Origin: Buchnera_K aphidicola_B
Lineage (GTDB): Bacteria > Pseudomonadota > Gammaproteobacteria > Enterobacterales > Enterobacteriaceae
NCBI RefSeq assembly: GCF_039388045.1
Contig: NZ_CP135015.1
Coordinates: 248,001-312,000, forward strand
Direction of reading: 5' to 3'
DNA length: 64,000 nucleotides
Shown here: one piece after another, positions 10,413 to 20,755 of the stretch
Layout: the number at the start of each line of letters is the position of its first letter
Numbering within the stretch: position 1 is the stretch's first letter
Translations under genes and position numbers: made by a program
The notes under the pieces: model-generated
What the model was told of the DNA's origin: nothing
Seen by the model: the letters and a program-made list of their open reading frames with translations, nothing else
The model's database searches: none

Positions 10413-12590
10413 TTATTTTTTATAATTTTTAAAGACCGAAATTTTATCTCCAACATTAATATTATTATAATTTTTTAAAATAACTCCACACTCAAATCCA
10501 AAATTTATTTTTTTGACATTTTCTTTAAAATGCCTTAAAGATTCTAATTCACCTTTAAAAATTACTTTATCATTTCTAATTAAATGAATATAACTTTTAA
10601 TTGCAATATACCCTTTTAACACTATACATCCAGCTATTGCACTATTATTCGAATTTTTAAATACATTTTTTACTTCAACTAAACCTATTTTTTTTTTATT
10701 ATTTTTAGATTTTAAAAGATTTTTCAACAATAATTTTACATTATCTAATAATGTATAAATAACAGAATATTGATAAGTTTGAATATTTTCTTTTTCAATA
10801 ATATGTTTAGCTATAGAATTAATACGTACATTAAAACCTAAAATAATAGATTTAGATGTTAATGATAGATATGCATCATTTACAGATATTACTCCAATTC
10901 CAAAACTAATAATATTTACTAAAGCATTTTTATTATCAGATAATTCCATTAAAGATTTTTTAATAGCTTCTAAAGAACCTTGTGTATCAGTTTTTAAAAT
11001 TATATTTAATGTAGGTAAATTTTTTATATTAATGTTTAATAACAAATCATCAATTTTATGTCTCGTGTAATTAGTAAATTTAAGCGCTTTAAGATCATTC
11101 CTCCTATTAAAGGTTATTTCTCTAGCTATTTTTTCATTTTTAATTACTCTAATTTCATCACCTACATTTAATATTCCTGACATTCCTAATATTTCTACTG
11201 GTATAGAAGGAATAGATTTTTTAATATAAACACCATATTCATTTTTAATTCCACGAATTTTACCATATTCTAAACCTGATAAAACGATTTCTCCTTTATA
11301 TAAAACACCTTTTTGAATTAATATTGTAGCAATAGGACCTCTTCCAAGATCCATATATGATTCAATAACTACACCTTTTGCTCGACAATTATAACATGTC
11401 TTTAACTCTAACATTTCTGATTGTAATAAAATAGCTTCTAACAAATCATTTACACCATTACCATATTTAGCAGATACTTCAACAAAAATAGTATCGCCAC
11501 CCCATTCTTCTGCAGTAATACCAAATTTTGATAATTCATTTTTAATTTTAACAGCACCAGAATTACCTTTATCAACTTTATTAATTGCAACTATTATCGG
11601 CACATTAGATAATTTTGCATGTTTAATAGACTCTATAGTTTGTGGCATTACACCATCATCTACCGCAATAACTAAAACAATAATATCTGTAATTTGCGCT
11701 CCTCTAGAACGCATTTCAGTAAAGGCGGCATGCCCTGGAGTATCTAAAAATGTTATAATCTCTTTTTTAAATTCAATATGATAAGCACCAATATGTTGTG
11801 TAATTCCACCAAATTCTTTATTAACAATTTTAGTTGAGCGAATATAGTCAATTAAAGATGTTTTTCCATGATCAACATGACCCATAATAGTTACAATAGG
11901 GGGTCTTTTTTTTTTAATAATAGTATTGCTAATATCTTTTTTTTCTAATATTTTATTTTCTAAATCTTCTGTATAAGATTTTATAATTGCCTTAAAACCC
12001 ATTTTTTCAATAATTAACTTTGCTTCTTTTAAATTTAAAATTGTATCTATATTTCCTGATATATTTAATTTTTGCATTATTTCTAATATATTTACACTTT
12101 TAATTGCAAGTTTTTTGGAAAGTTCAAAAACAGTTACTTCACTATTTAATACAACATTCTTAACAGGTAAAAAAGAAGGTTTTTTAAATTTTTGTTGTAA
12201 AAAATATTTATAATTTTTTTTTTTATTTGAGAAATGATTTTTTTTAGAATCAAATATTAAATTATTTTTTTTAATTTTATTTTTATTAACTAAAATTTTA
12301 TTTTCTTTACTTTTATAAGATGTTTGTAAATTTTTTTTTTTAATAATTTTACAAGATGTATTTAAAATAGTATTTTTTTTTTTTTTTTGTATCTTCATAT
12401 TGTTATCTTTTTTATTAAATATATCACTGGAAGTATTTTTTTTACAATCTACTTTAATATTTTTTTTTTTATATTTATTACGATTGTTTTTTTTTTTATC
12501 ATTTTCCTGTAAAGAATGATTGTTAATTGATTTTTTTGTTTTTTTTTCTTTTATAGATAAAATGTTATTATTTTTTTTAAATTTTTTCAC
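10413..12590 (-). CDS. infB: translation initiation factor IF-2
   Basis: 725 aa GTPase (E. coli 890) that brings fMet-tRNA to the 30S subunit. G motifs: GHVDHGKT (237-244), DTPGH (283-287), NKVD (337-340). Domains II-IV follow, including the C-terminal tRNA-binding domain (SYIHLIRNDKVIFKGELESL). The first about 135 residues are low-complexity Lys/Asn sequence in place of the E. coli N-domain; a short conserved N2-like segment (VTVFELSKKLAIKSVNILE) begins at about 152. Several poly(A) runs in this N-terminal part are in frame. Confidence 0.97.
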   Translation of the reverse strand: MKKFKKNNNILSIKEKKTKKSINNHSLQENDKKKNNRNKYKKKNIKVDCKKNTSSDIFNKKDNNMKIQKKKKNTILNTSCKIIKKKNLQTSYKSKENKILVNKNKIKKNNLIFDSKKNHFSNKKKNYKYFLQQKFKKPSFLPVKNVVLNSEVTVFELSKKLAIKSVNILEIMQKLNISGNIDTILNLKEAKLIIEKMGFKAIIKSYTEDLENKILEKKDISNTIIKKKRPPIVTIMGHVDHGKTSLIDYIRSTKIVNKEFGGITQHIGAYHIEFKKEIITFLDTPGHAAFTEMRSRGAQITDIIVLVIAVDDGVMPQTIESIKHAKLSNVPIIVAINKVDKGNSGAVKIKNELSKFGITAEEWGGDTIFVEVSAKYGNGVNDLLEAILLQSEMLELKTCYNCRAKGVVIESYMDLGRGPIATILIQKGVLYKGEIVLSGLEYGKIRGIKNEYGVYIKKSIPSIPVEILGMSGILNVGDEIRVIKNEKIAREITFNRRNDLKALKFTNYTRHKIDDLLLNINIKNLPTLNIILKTDTQGSLEAIKKSLMELSDNKNALVNIISFGIGVISVNDAYLSLTSKSIILGFNVRINSIAKHIIEKENIQTYQYSVIYTLLDNVKLLLKNLLKSKNNKKKIGLVEVKNVFKNSNNSAIAGCIVLKGYIAIKSYIHLIRNDKVIFKGELESLRHFKENVKKINFGFECGVILKNYNNINVGDKISVFKNYKK

Positions 12591-12757
12591 TTTAAATAAC
12601 TCACTCCTGAGCTTGTAATTATAATATTTTTTAAAAATATAAAATTATTTCTAAATAATTAAATATCATTAATAATTTAAATAAAAATATTTTAAAATTT
12701 AAATAAATTAAATAATTTTAAAATATAATATAATAAATAAAACACTTTATAAAAATT

Positions 12758-14242
12758 TTATTTTTTATTAAACCAACAAATATCACGTGCATTCATAATT
12801 AATTTACCGGCAGTGTCTAAATTTAAACCTTCTATATCTATTAAATCATCTGTTCCTTGTTCCGCTAAATCTTCTAATGAAAGAATATTTCTCTTAAGTA
12901 GTTGCATAGCTATATTTGTAGTCATACCATCTAAATTCAGTAAATCTTGATTAATTTTACTTTTTTTTAATAAATTTTGAGCATCTAAAGCTATTATCTT
13001 TAAAACCTGTTTTGCCTGACTATGTATTTCACTAATTAAATTTTTATCAAAGTTTTTAATATTAACAAAATCCCCTATAGAAGCCTTAGATAATTCCTCA
13101 AATGTTGAAAAACCAACATTTACTAACATTTTTATTATATTTTTTTTAAGATCTAAATATTGCACAAATAGTTTAAAAATATTTTTTTTTTTTTTCTTAT
13201 TTTTTCTAACAATTTCCTCTAAAGTAGTAACATTTAATTCCCAACCAGTCAACTGTGATGCTAATTTAACATTTTGACCATATCTTCCTATTGCTTGTGC
13301 TAAATTTTTATTATTTACTATAACATCTATATTATTACGTTCATAATCTACTGTAATAGAGTTAACATCCGCAGGTGCCATTGCATTTACAACAAATTGT
13401 GCTGGATCTTTGCTCCATAAAATAACATCAATTCTTTCACCATTTAATGCATTAGAAACAGCTTGCACTCTTGCGCCTCGAACACCTACACAAGATCCAA
13501 CAGGATCAACTCTTTTATCATGCGATATAACCGCTATTTTAGAACGTGAACCAGGATCACGTGCAATTTTTTTAATCTCTACAACAGAATCAGCTATTTC
13601 AGGCACCTCAATACTAAATAATGCAATTAACATATCTGTACCAACTCGACTTATTAATAACTGTGGAACATTAAAATGCGAATTTATAACAAACAAAATA
13701 CCTTTTACAGAATCACCTAAACGATATTTTTCTCTAGGTAATAAACCTTCTTTAGTTATAATAGCTTCAGCATTTTTTCCTAAATCAACAAAAATATTAT
13801 TACGATTAATTTTTCTAACAATACCACTGACCATAAAACCAATTTTTTTAGAAAATTGTGCAATAATCATTTCTCTTTCTGCTTCTCGAACTTTTTGTAC
13901 AATAACTTGTTTAGCAGTTTGTGTTGTAACTCTATCAAAAACAACAGAATCAATACTATCTTCTACATAATCATTAATTTTAATATTAGCATTATCCAAT
14001 TTTGCTGCTTCTAAAGTTATTTCACGTGTGGGTTGAGAAACTTCTTGAACAACCGTCCATCTACGAAAAGTTAAAAAATCACCATTTTCACGATTAATAT
14101 CGATTCTAATATCTATATCTTGTTCATATTTTTTTTTTGTAGCTTGTTCTAAAGCCCTTTCTAAAACTTCAAAAATTTTTTCACGAGGAAGAGATTTTTC
14201 GTGAGAAACAGCATCTACAACAGATAATATTTCTTTATTCAT
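12758..14242 (-). CDS. nusA: transcription termination/antitermination factor NusA
   Basis: 494 aa, full length (E. coli 495), unusual in so reduced a genome. Order: N-terminal RNA polymerase-binding domain (1-125), S1 domain (about 135-200, GFMVSGIVRKINRNNIFVDLG), KH1 with GSCVGVRGARVQAV, KH2 with AIGRYGQNVKLASQLTGW, then two acidic repeats ending near 490. A 14-nt A run (13182-13195 on the minus strand) between KH2 and the repeats is in frame. In E. coli rimP precedes it; rimP and the initiator tRNA metY are absent here, so nusA is the first gene of the operon. Confidence 0.97.
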   Translation of the reverse strand: MNKEILSVVDAVSHEKSLPREKIFEVLERALEQATKKKYEQDIDIRIDINRENGDFLTFRRWTVVQEVSQPTREITLEAAKLDNANIKINDYVEDSIDSVVFDRVTTQTAKQVIVQKVREAEREMIIAQFSKKIGFMVSGIVRKINRNNIFVDLGKNAEAIITKEGLLPREKYRLGDSVKGILFVINSHFNVPQLLISRVGTDMLIALFSIEVPEIADSVVEIKKIARDPGSRSKIAVISHDKRVDPVGSCVGVRGARVQAVSNALNGERIDVILWSKDPAQFVVNAMAPADVNSITVDYERNNIDVIVNNKNLAQAIGRYGQNVKLASQLTGWELNVTTLEEIVRKNKKKKKNIFKLFVQYLDLKKNIIKMLVNVGFSTFEELSKASIGDFVNIKNFDKNLISEIHSQAKQVLKIIALDAQNLLKKSKINQDLLNLDGMTTNIAMQLLKRNILSLEDLAEQGTDDLIDIEGLNLDTAGKLIMNARDICWFNKK

Positions 14243-14408
14243 CTTAACTCCTTAATATTAAATAAATTTAAAATAATTATTTTAAATTGAATTAAAAATA
14301 AATAAATATATACATATAATTATATTTTAAAATAAAAAAAATAAAAATAATTTAAATTATTAATAAAAAATTATAAAATATAATACAATAAAATAATTAT
14401 AATTATTA

Positions 14409-14491
14409 TACCGAGAACGGGACTTGAACCCGTATACCTAAAAGGCACTACTCCCTCAAAGTAGCGTGTTTACCTATTTCACCATCTCGGT
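14409..14491 (-). tRNA. leuU: tRNA-Leu(GAG)
   Basis: 83 nt. The minus strand folds as a class II tRNA: acceptor ACCGAGA/TCTCGGT, anticodon stem CTACT/AGTAG with loop TTGAGGG (anticodon GAG, reads CUU/CUC), a variable arm, and T-loop TTCAAGT. The sequence matches E. coli leuU, which also lies next to secG. No CCA is encoded. Confidence 0.95.
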
Positions 14492-14555
14492 ATATAAAAT
14501 TATATAATTTGAAATTTAAATAAATAAAAAATAAGCGCATCAAAAAAAAACAAAT

Positions 14556-14789
14556 TTACTCCAGAAAATTAACATTAGACAATATTAAACTTAAAATAAA
14601 AAACATAAAAGAAAGAAAAATAATAAAATAATTTAAAATATTTCCATTACCATTGTTTTTCTCTATCTGACCTAAAATAGTACCTCTAAAATCATTAGCA
14701 TTATTTAAACCTAATTTAAGTTGTAAAATAACACAAAAAATTAAAAAAAAAGATATAAATGTATATACTGCTAATAAAAAATTATACAT
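14556..14789 (-). CDS. secG: protein-export membrane protein SecG
   Basis: 77 aa (E. coli 110). Small subunit of the SecYEG translocon in the inner membrane. Two hydrophobic segments (about 2-24 and 52-71) flank a loop with GLNNANDFRGTILGQ, corresponding to the conserved cytoplasmic loop of SecG. The C-terminal tail of the E. coli protein is missing. The position next to tRNA-Leu(GAG) is the same as in E. coli, which supports the name more than sequence similarity alone. Confidence 0.88.
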   Translation of the reverse strand: MYNFLLAVYTFISFFLIFCVILQLKLGLNNANDFRGTILGQIEKNNGNGNILNYFIIFLSFMFFILSLILSNVNFLE

Positions 14790-15094
14790 TATATATATTC
14801 CTTAATCCTATTATAAATACAATATATATAAATTTAATAATTAAACCTATATAAATAAATTTTAAAATCATTACTATCAATAATTAAATATAAAAAAATT
14901 TTTAAAACCATAAAGAAATTAAATACAAATATACATATTATTCCATAAGAATAATTTAATTTTACTTATGAACATAATATGTAATTATTATACTAAAATT
15001 TAAAATTATTTATTTTAAATACAATATACTAATATTAAACTATGAATTCATTTAAATATCATATTATTTATAAAAATTTAAATTATCTAAATTT
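14790..15094. other. gene-free spacer where folP and glmM would be
   Basis: In E. coli folP and glmM lie between ftsH and secG. Here about 305 nt remain, AT-rich and with stops in every frame, and I recognise no fragment of either gene. Confidence 0.6.
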
Positions 15095-16900
15095 TTATAT
15101 CTTTTTTCTTTTCATAATTTTATTAATTTGTTGTATATCTAGTGTTTCATATTTCATAAGGGCGTCTTTCATAGTGTGTAAAATATCTATATTACTTGAT
15201 AATATACATTTTGCTCGCTTGTAATTTAAATCTATTAATAATTTTATTTCTTCATCAATAATGCGTGCTGTATAATCAGATATATTTTGAACATTGTTTA
15301 TATTTTGGTCTGTTAACACTTCATTATCGTTTGATTTATATAATAAAGGACCTAATTTTTTTGAAAAACCCCATTTGGTAATCATATTTCTAGCTAATTC
15401 TGTAGCAACTTTTATATCATTTACTGCACCTGTCGAAACATTATTTACACCATAAATTAATTCTTCAGCTAAACGACCAGCATATAAAGTTGATATCTGA
15501 CTTTCTAATTTTGATCGACTAACATTTATATTATCATCTTTAGGTAAAAAAAAAGTAAGTCCTAAGGAACGACCTCTTGGAATAATAGTAACTTTATGTA
15601 TAGGATCATAATTTGGAACCAATAAACCAACTATTACATGACCAGATTCATGATATGCAATTACTTCTTTTTGCATTTTATTCATAATAAAGGATTTACG
15701 TTCCGCACCCATAATAATTTTATCTTTAGCTTTTTCTAAATCTAACATAGATACTTTAGAATTATTACAACTAGCGGCATATAAAGCGCTTTCATTAACT
15801 AAATTAGCTAAATCTGCACCAGAAAAACCAGGTGTACCACGAGCTATTGTCATAGGCACAACATCATCAGATAAAGGTATATTACGCATATGAACTTCTA
15901 ATATTTTTTCTCTTCCAAGCACATCAGGTAAAGAAACAGTAACTCTTCGATCAAATCTCCCTGGTCTTAGTAAAGCAGGATCTAAAACATCTGGTCTATT
16001 AGTAGCAGCAATAACAATAACACCTTCATTTTTTTTAAAACCATCCATTTCAACTAACATTTGATTTAACGTTTGTTCTCTTTCATCATGTCCACCACCT
16101 AAACCAATACCCCTTTTCCTTCCAACTGCATCAATTTCATCTATAAAGATTATACAAGGATTTAACTTTCTAGCATTGTCAAACATATCACGTACTCTGG
16201 ATGCGCCAACGCCAACAAACATTTCTACAAAATCTGAACCGGAAATAATAAAAAAAGGAACATTTGCTTCTCCAGCTACCGCTTTTGCTAATAAAGTTTT
16301 ACCTGTACCTGGGGGTCCAATCATTAAAAAACCTTTAGGTATTTTACAACCTAATTTTGTAAATTTTTCTGGTTCTTTTAAATATTCCACTAATTCACTT
16401 AATTCTTCTTTTGCTTCATCGCAACCTGCAACATCAGAAAACCTAATTTTAATCTCATTATCACTCAACATTTTAGCTTTATTTTTACCAAATAATATAG
16501 AACCCTTACCACCTCCAATTTGCATTTGACGCATAAAAAAAACCCAAACAGCAATTAATAATAACATCGGAAACCAAGAAATAAAAACTGAAGTTAATAA
16601 ACTAGGTTCTTCAGGAGCAGAACCTTTAATTATAACATTTTTAGTTAATAATACATCTAATAATTTTGGATCGTTTATTGGTATATATGTAATATATTTG
16701 CTACTGTCTTTTTTAAAAACTTTTATTTCACGTCCACTAATATATGTCTCACGAATCTGATTACTATTTACATCAGAAATAAAAGTAGAATAATCCACTT
16801 TTCGATTTATATTAATAGAACTAAAACTCTGAAAAATAGACATAAATATTATCATAACAACCAACCATGTTATACCATTTTTAACTATGTCACTATTCAA
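15095..16900 (-). CDS. ftsH: ATP-dependent zinc metalloprotease FtsH
   Basis: Membrane-anchored AAA+ protease. I place the start at the TTG at 16900 (601 aa; E. coli 644) because GAGGTGG lies 5 nt upstream and the product lines up with the E. coli N-terminus; another in-frame TTG at 16921 lies before that ribosome site. Two membrane segments (about 9-27 and 105-123) flank a periplasmic domain. Walker A is GPPGTGKT (about 195-202), Walker B is IIFIDEID, the second region of homology has NRPDVLDPALLRPGRFDR, and the zinc motif is HESGH. The Pro/Asn-rich C-terminal tail is lost. It follows rlmE as in E. coli. Confidence 0.97.
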   Translation of the reverse strand: MNSDIVKNGITWLVVMIIFMSIFQSFSSININRKVDYSTFISDVNSNQIRETYISGREIKVFKKDSSKYITYIPINDPKLLDVLLTKNVIIKGSAPEEPSLLTSVFISWFPMLLLIAVWVFFMRQMQIGGGKGSILFGKNKAKMLSDNEIKIRFSDVAGCDEAKEELSELVEYLKEPEKFTKLGCKIPKGFLMIGPPGTGKTLLAKAVAGEANVPFFIISGSDFVEMFVGVGASRVRDMFDNARKLNPCIIFIDEIDAVGRKRGIGLGGGHDEREQTLNQMLVEMDGFKKNEGVIVIAATNRPDVLDPALLRPGRFDRRVTVSLPDVLGREKILEVHMRNIPLSDDVVPMTIARGTPGFSGADLANLVNESALYAASCNNSKVSMLDLEKAKDKIIMGAERKSFIMNKMQKEVIAYHESGHVIVGLLVPNYDPIHKVTIIPRGRSLGLTFFLPKDDNINVSRSKLESQISTLYAGRLAEELIYGVNNVSTGAVNDIKVATELARNMITKWGFSKKLGPLLYKSNDNEVLTDQNINNVQNISDYTARIIDEEIKLLIDLNYKRAKCILSSNIDILHTMKDALMKYETLDIQQINKIMKRKKI

Positions 16901-16926
16901 AGAATCCACCTCATAATACAAAAATT

Positions 16927-17556
16927 TTAAATAACATTTGATTCAATTTTATCAAATGCTATTATATAAACTTCTCGAGAACGCGCTCTAGAAGACTTAG
17001 GTTTAAAAACACGAACCTTTGAAAAATATAATTTTAATTTTTTTAAATAAATATTCATTTCGATTCCTTCAAAAGCTTTAGTAATAAAAGATCCACCTTT
17101 TACCAAAACTCTTAAAGATATAAAAAGTGATAATTGTAATAAATTCGTCATATTATTCATATCTATAAATGACAAACCACTAAAATTAGGAGCCATATCA
17201 GAAAATACGACATTAATTTTCTTAAATGACAAAATTTTATTTATAGTGTGTGCGTTACGAATATCACCTTTTATAAATTTTACATTTTTAATTGGAATTA
17301 TTGATATTATATCACAAGCTACTAATAAACCATTACCTATTTTTTCAATTATATATTCCGCCCAACTACCAGGAGCTGAACCTAAGTCTAAAACATTCAT
17401 ACCAGACTTCAAAATATTATTTCTTTTATTAATTTCATCTAATTTAAACCATGCTCTGGAACGTTTTTTTTTTTTATAAGCGTATTTAACATAAATATCA
17501 TTAAAATGCTCATTCAACCATCGTTTAGAACTTTTAGAATACTTTTTATAAAACAT
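16927..17556 (-). CDS. rlmE: 23S rRNA 2'-O-ribose methyltransferase RlmE (FtsJ/RrmJ)
   Basis: 209 aa, exactly the E. coli length when started at 17556 (MFYKKYSKSSKRWL), where TAGGA lies 7 nt upstream; the frame is open 8 codons further. Methylates U2552 of 23S rRNA. SAM-binding motif VLDLGSAPGSWAEY, and the K-D-K-E catalytic residues fall in WFKLDE, SDMAPN, GSFITKAFEG and SREVYI. Gene order rlmE-ftsH is conserved from E. coli. Confidence 0.96.
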   Translation of the reverse strand: MFYKKYSKSSKRWLNEHFNDIYVKYAYKKKKRSRAWFKLDEINKRNNILKSGMNVLDLGSAPGSWAEYIIEKIGNGLLVACDIISIIPIKNVKFIKGDIRNAHTINKILSFKKINVVFSDMAPNFSGLSFIDMNNMTNLLQLSLFISLRVLVKGGSFITKAFEGIEMNIYLKKLKLYFSKVRVFKPKSSRARSREVYIIAFDKIESNVI

Positions 17557-17611
17557 TATAAATCCTAGATATAATATCATATATAAAATTATTAATAATT
17601 AAATATACAAA

Positions 17612-18097
17612 TTATATAGCAATATATTTAATTTTTAAAATAACATATTTTACAATTCCATTTGGAGTATTAATTGCAACAATATCTTTAATTTTTTTAC
17701 CTATTAACCCTCTTGCAACAGGAGAATAAATAGATATTAAATTTTTTTTACAATCAGATTCATCATCTCCTACAATTGTATAGACAAAAATTTTTCCAGT
17801 ATCAATGTTAGATATTTTAATTGTTGAACCAAAAATTACTGTTCCATTATTATTAACTTTAGTGATATCTATAATATTAGCATTAGATAATTTATACTCA
17901 ATATCTCGAATTCTGCGTTCACAAAAACTTTGTTCTTCTTTAGCAGCATGATATTCCGCATTTTCCTTTAAATCTCCATATTCTCTAGCTTTAATAATTG
18001 CATTAATAATTCTCGGTCTTTTGATTTTTTTTAATTTTTCCAATTCTTTTTGTAATTTACGAGAACCTTTTAATGTCATTGGAATTAAATTTTTCAT
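17612..18097 (-). CDS. greA: transcription elongation factor GreA
   Basis: 161 aa (E. coli 158). Stimulates transcript cleavage by backtracked RNA polymerase. The N-terminal coiled coil has the tip motif GDLKENAEYHAAKEEQ with the catalytic acidic pair; the C-terminal FKBP-like domain has YTIVGDDESD and ISIYSPVARGLIGKK. AAGGT lies 8 nt before the ATG. Retaining GreA may matter in a genome where polymerases meet long A tracts, but that link is speculative. Confidence 0.96.
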   Translation of the reverse strand: MKNLIPMTLKGSRKLQKELEKLKKIKRPRIINAIIKAREYGDLKENAEYHAAKEEQSFCERRIRDIEYKLSNANIIDITKVNNNGTVIFGSTIKISNIDTGKIFVYTIVGDDESDCKKNLISIYSPVARGLIGKKIKDIVAINTPNGIVKYVILKIKYIAI

Positions 18098-18974
18098 TAT
18101 TTACCTTGAATAAATTTAAAATATTTTTAAAATTGTATAATATATTATATCAAATACATTTCATTTTATAATTATTTATAATATATTCTAAAAAATATAA
18201 CATTAAAAAATATAATTTTTACAATAAAAATTATTAATAAAATTGACAATATAGCTTACAATGCATAAATTAAATTAATTAAACAATATATTTTCTAATA
18301 AAATATAAAAAAATTTATATTATTTAATATTTAAAATGTTTTTTAAAAAAATAATTATTTAAAAAATATAATATATTAAATTAAAAATATATTAAATTAA
18401 AAATATTTACAAATAAATATAACATTAATAATATATTTATAATAAAATTTTAAATTTCTTAAAATATTATCTATACAATAAATAAATTTAAAATTTTAAA
18501 ATTATTAAAAATAAAAAAAATGTAAATAAATTATATAATAAAACGATCTAAAATAATATTATTTTAAAATAAAATAATAAAATTTATGAAATAAACACAC
18601 AATTAATATAAATTTATTTAAAATGACAATATCATGATATATTTTATGCATTAAAATTTTATAATTATATAAAATTTTAAATTATTTACAATTATAAAAA
18701 AATATATTAAATTATTTAAAAAAATAAATAATTAAAAAAAATTCACAATTTAATTATAATAAATTTTTTAAGAAATTTAAACCATTTTTAATACATTAAA
18801 AATAAAACAAGAAACTGAATATTCAATAAAAAAATAAAAACATAATTTAAAAAAATATAAATTTTTAAAAAATAAATTTAAATATATAAAATACTTTTTA
18901 AAAATATAAAAATTATTTTTTTAAAAAAAATCTTAATATTAATATTTATAAATATTTAAAAGAGAAAATTATTA
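18098..18974. other. 877-nt gene-free divergent region greA / rplU
   Basis: Extremely AT-rich, stops in all frames, no recognisable gene remnant. It contains one sigma-70-like promoter candidate (18243-18270) and a short direct repeat of ATATTAAATTAAAA near 18371-18400. In E. coli ispB, dacB and yhbE lie in this neighbourhood; I see no trace of them. Confidence 0.6.
18243..18270 (+). promoter_or_regulatory. sigma-70-like promoter candidate upstream of rplU
   Basis: A perfect TTGACA (18243-18248) is followed after 16 nt by ATAAAT (18265-18270; TAAATT at spacing 17). The same pattern, AAAATTGACA-N7-TTACAAT-NN-ATAAAT, recurs at 55997-56028 upstream of miaB. The site is about 700 nt upstream of rplU, which is far. 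Perfect -35 boxes are rare in this sequence, so the recurrence is the main argument. Confidence 0.35.
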
Positions 18975-19292
18975 ATGTACGCAATTTTTACTAATGGCGG
19001 AAAACAATATAAAGCTGAAAAAGGGAAATATTTAAAAATAGAAAAAATGAAAGAAAAATGTGGTAAAAATGTAATTTTTAATTCCATATTAATGATTAAA
19101 AAAAACAACAAAACATATTTTGGAACACCAATCATAGATAAAAGCAACATAGAAGCAACTATTGTAACACATAAAAAAGGAAAAAAAATACAAATAATTA
19201 AATTCAATCGTAGAAAACATTACAAAAGAAAAATGGGTCATAGACAATTAATTACTATAATAAAGATACAAAAAATAAACTATAATATCTAA
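18975..19292 (+). CDS. rplU: 50S ribosomal protein L21
   Basis: 105 aa (E. coli 103). Starts MYAIFTNGGKQYKAEKGK, the typical L21 N-terminus, and keeps IDKSNIEATIVTHKKGKK and FNRRKHYKRKMGHRQ. First gene of rplU-rpmA-obgE, as in E. coli apart from the loss of yhbE. An AGAG at 18961-18964 is the only ribosome-site candidate. Confidence 0.97.
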   Translation: MYAIFTNGGKQYKAEKGKYLKIEKMKEKCGKNVIFNSILMIKKNNKTYFGTPIIDKSNIEATIVTHKKGKKIQIIKFNRRKHYKRKMGHRQLITIIKIQKINYNI

Positions 19293-19386
19293 TTTTAATA
19301 CGCCAGATATAAAAATAACCGAAAATTTGATAATTTAATAAATATGAAATAAATCATTAAAAATAAAAAAAGAGAGAAAAATAAAT

Positions 19387-19644
19387 ATGGCACATAAAAA
19401 AGCTGGAGGCTCTACACGAAATGGACGTGATTCTAATCCTAAAAAATTAGGTGTTAAAAAATTTGGAGGACAAATTATTAAAGCTGGTAGTATAATTGTA
19501 AAACAAAGAGGAACAAAATTTCACCCTGGAATTAATGTTAGATGCGGCAGAGATCATACAATTTATGCTACTGTTTTTGGAAAAGTATATTTTTCTATTA
19601 AAGGAATAAAAAAAAAAAAATATGTAAACATACTAAAAAAATAA
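19387..19644 (+). CDS. rpmA: 50S ribosomal protein L27
   Basis: 85 aa, as in E. coli. The N-terminus MAHKKAGGSTRNGRDS reaches the peptidyl-transferase centre and is intact, followed by KKLGVKKFGGQIIKAGSI and QRGTKFHPG. The lysine-rich tail (run of 12 A near 19609-19620) is in frame. AGAGAG lies about 10 nt upstream. Confidence 0.97.
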   Translation: MAHKKAGGSTRNGRDSNPKKLGVKKFGGQIIKAGSIIVKQRGTKFHPGINVRCGRDHTIYATVFGKVYFSIKGIKKKKYVNILKK

Positions 19645-19746
19645 ATTCATACTTCATCAATAGCGGAATTTTTATTTTATAATATAATTATTTTAAAATT
19701 TTAGAATATAGTACAAATATAATCTTTTAATAAAATTGAGACAATA

Positions 19747-20748
19747 ATGAAATTTATTGATGAAGTTGTGATTCATGTTGAAGGTGGTAAAGGAGGAGAT
19801 GGTTGTATTAGTTTTAGAAGAGAAAAATATATACCACAAGGTGGTCCAAATGGAGGTGATGGAGGTGATGGTGGAAATATATGGATACACGCCAATAAAA
19901 ATATCAATACTTTGATAAATTACCAATATAAAAAAAAATTCAAAGCACAAAATGGAGAAAATGGATTTAATAACAATAAATCAGGAAAAAAAGGTAGTGA
20001 TATGATTTTACATGTACCTATCGGAACAAAAATTATAGATAATGAAACATCAGAATTAATTATTGATTTAACGAAAAAAAAAAAAATACTTATTACTGCT
20101 GGAGGTTGGCATGGATTAGGAAATACAAGATTTAAATCATCTATCAATCGAACACCTAGACAACGCACTAAAGGAAAAGAAGGCGAAAAAAAAATAATAC
20201 GTTTGGAATTATGTTTATTAGCTGAAGTAGGAACAATTGGTTTCCCAAATGCAGGAAAATCAACATTTGTTAAAAATATATCAGCTGCAAAAACGAAAAT
20301 CGCAGCATATCCTTTCACTACATTATATCCAAAACTAGGAATTGTACAAATAAAAAAAAAAAAATTCACTATTGCTGATTTACCTGGAATTATTAAAGGA
20401 GCTTCAAAAGGAATTGGTTTAGGAATCAAATTTTTAAAACATATTGAAAGATGTAAAATGTTATTACATATTATAGATATTAAACCACAAGATGGTTCAA
20501 ATTTTATCAAAAATATAAAAATAATAACAGAAGAAATTAAAAAACACAGTATAAAAATACATAAAAAAAATATATGGTATATTTTTAACAAAATTGATAT
20601 TTTAAAACCAAAAATATTTAAATTTTTAAAAAAAGAAATTTTGTTTTCATTTAAAAAAAAAAAATGTTATTTCATTTCTGCAAAAAATAATATAGGCATA
20701 AAAAAATTACTGAAAGACATTCATATTTTTTTAAATATACAAAAATAA
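19747..20748 (+). CDS. obgE: Obg family GTPase involved in 50S assembly
   Basis: 333 aa (E. coli 390). The glycine-rich Obg fold is intact (GGKGGDGCISFRREKYIPQG, GGPNGGDGGDGG). The G domain has GFPNAGKS (165-172), DLPG and NKID, with ISAKN as G5. The acidic C-terminal region of E. coli ObgE is missing, so the protein ends with the G domain, as in other small genomes. Last gene of the rplU-rpmA operon, ending just before a bidirectional terminator. Confidence 0.96.
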   Translation: MKFIDEVVIHVEGGKGGDGCISFRREKYIPQGGPNGGDGGDGGNIWIHANKNINTLINYQYKKKFKAQNGENGFNNNKSGKKGSDMILHVPIGTKIIDNETSELIIDLTKKKKILITAGGWHGLGNTRFKSSINRTPRQRTKGKEGEKKIIRLELCLLAEVGTIGFPNAGKSTFVKNISAAKTKIAAYPFTTLYPKLGIVQIKKKKFTIADLPGIIKGASKGIGLGIKFLKHIERCKMLLHIIDIKPQDGSNFIKNIKIITEEIKKHSIKIHKKNIWYIFNKIDILKPKIFKFLKKEILFSFKKKKCYFISAKNNIGIKKLLKDIHIFLNIQK

Positions 20749-20755
20749 AAAAAAT

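Noticed and set aside
18098..18974. Replication origin in the AT-rich spacer
   Set aside because: No DnaA-box cluster (TTATNCACA) and none of the usual neighbours (dnaA, dnaN, mnmG).
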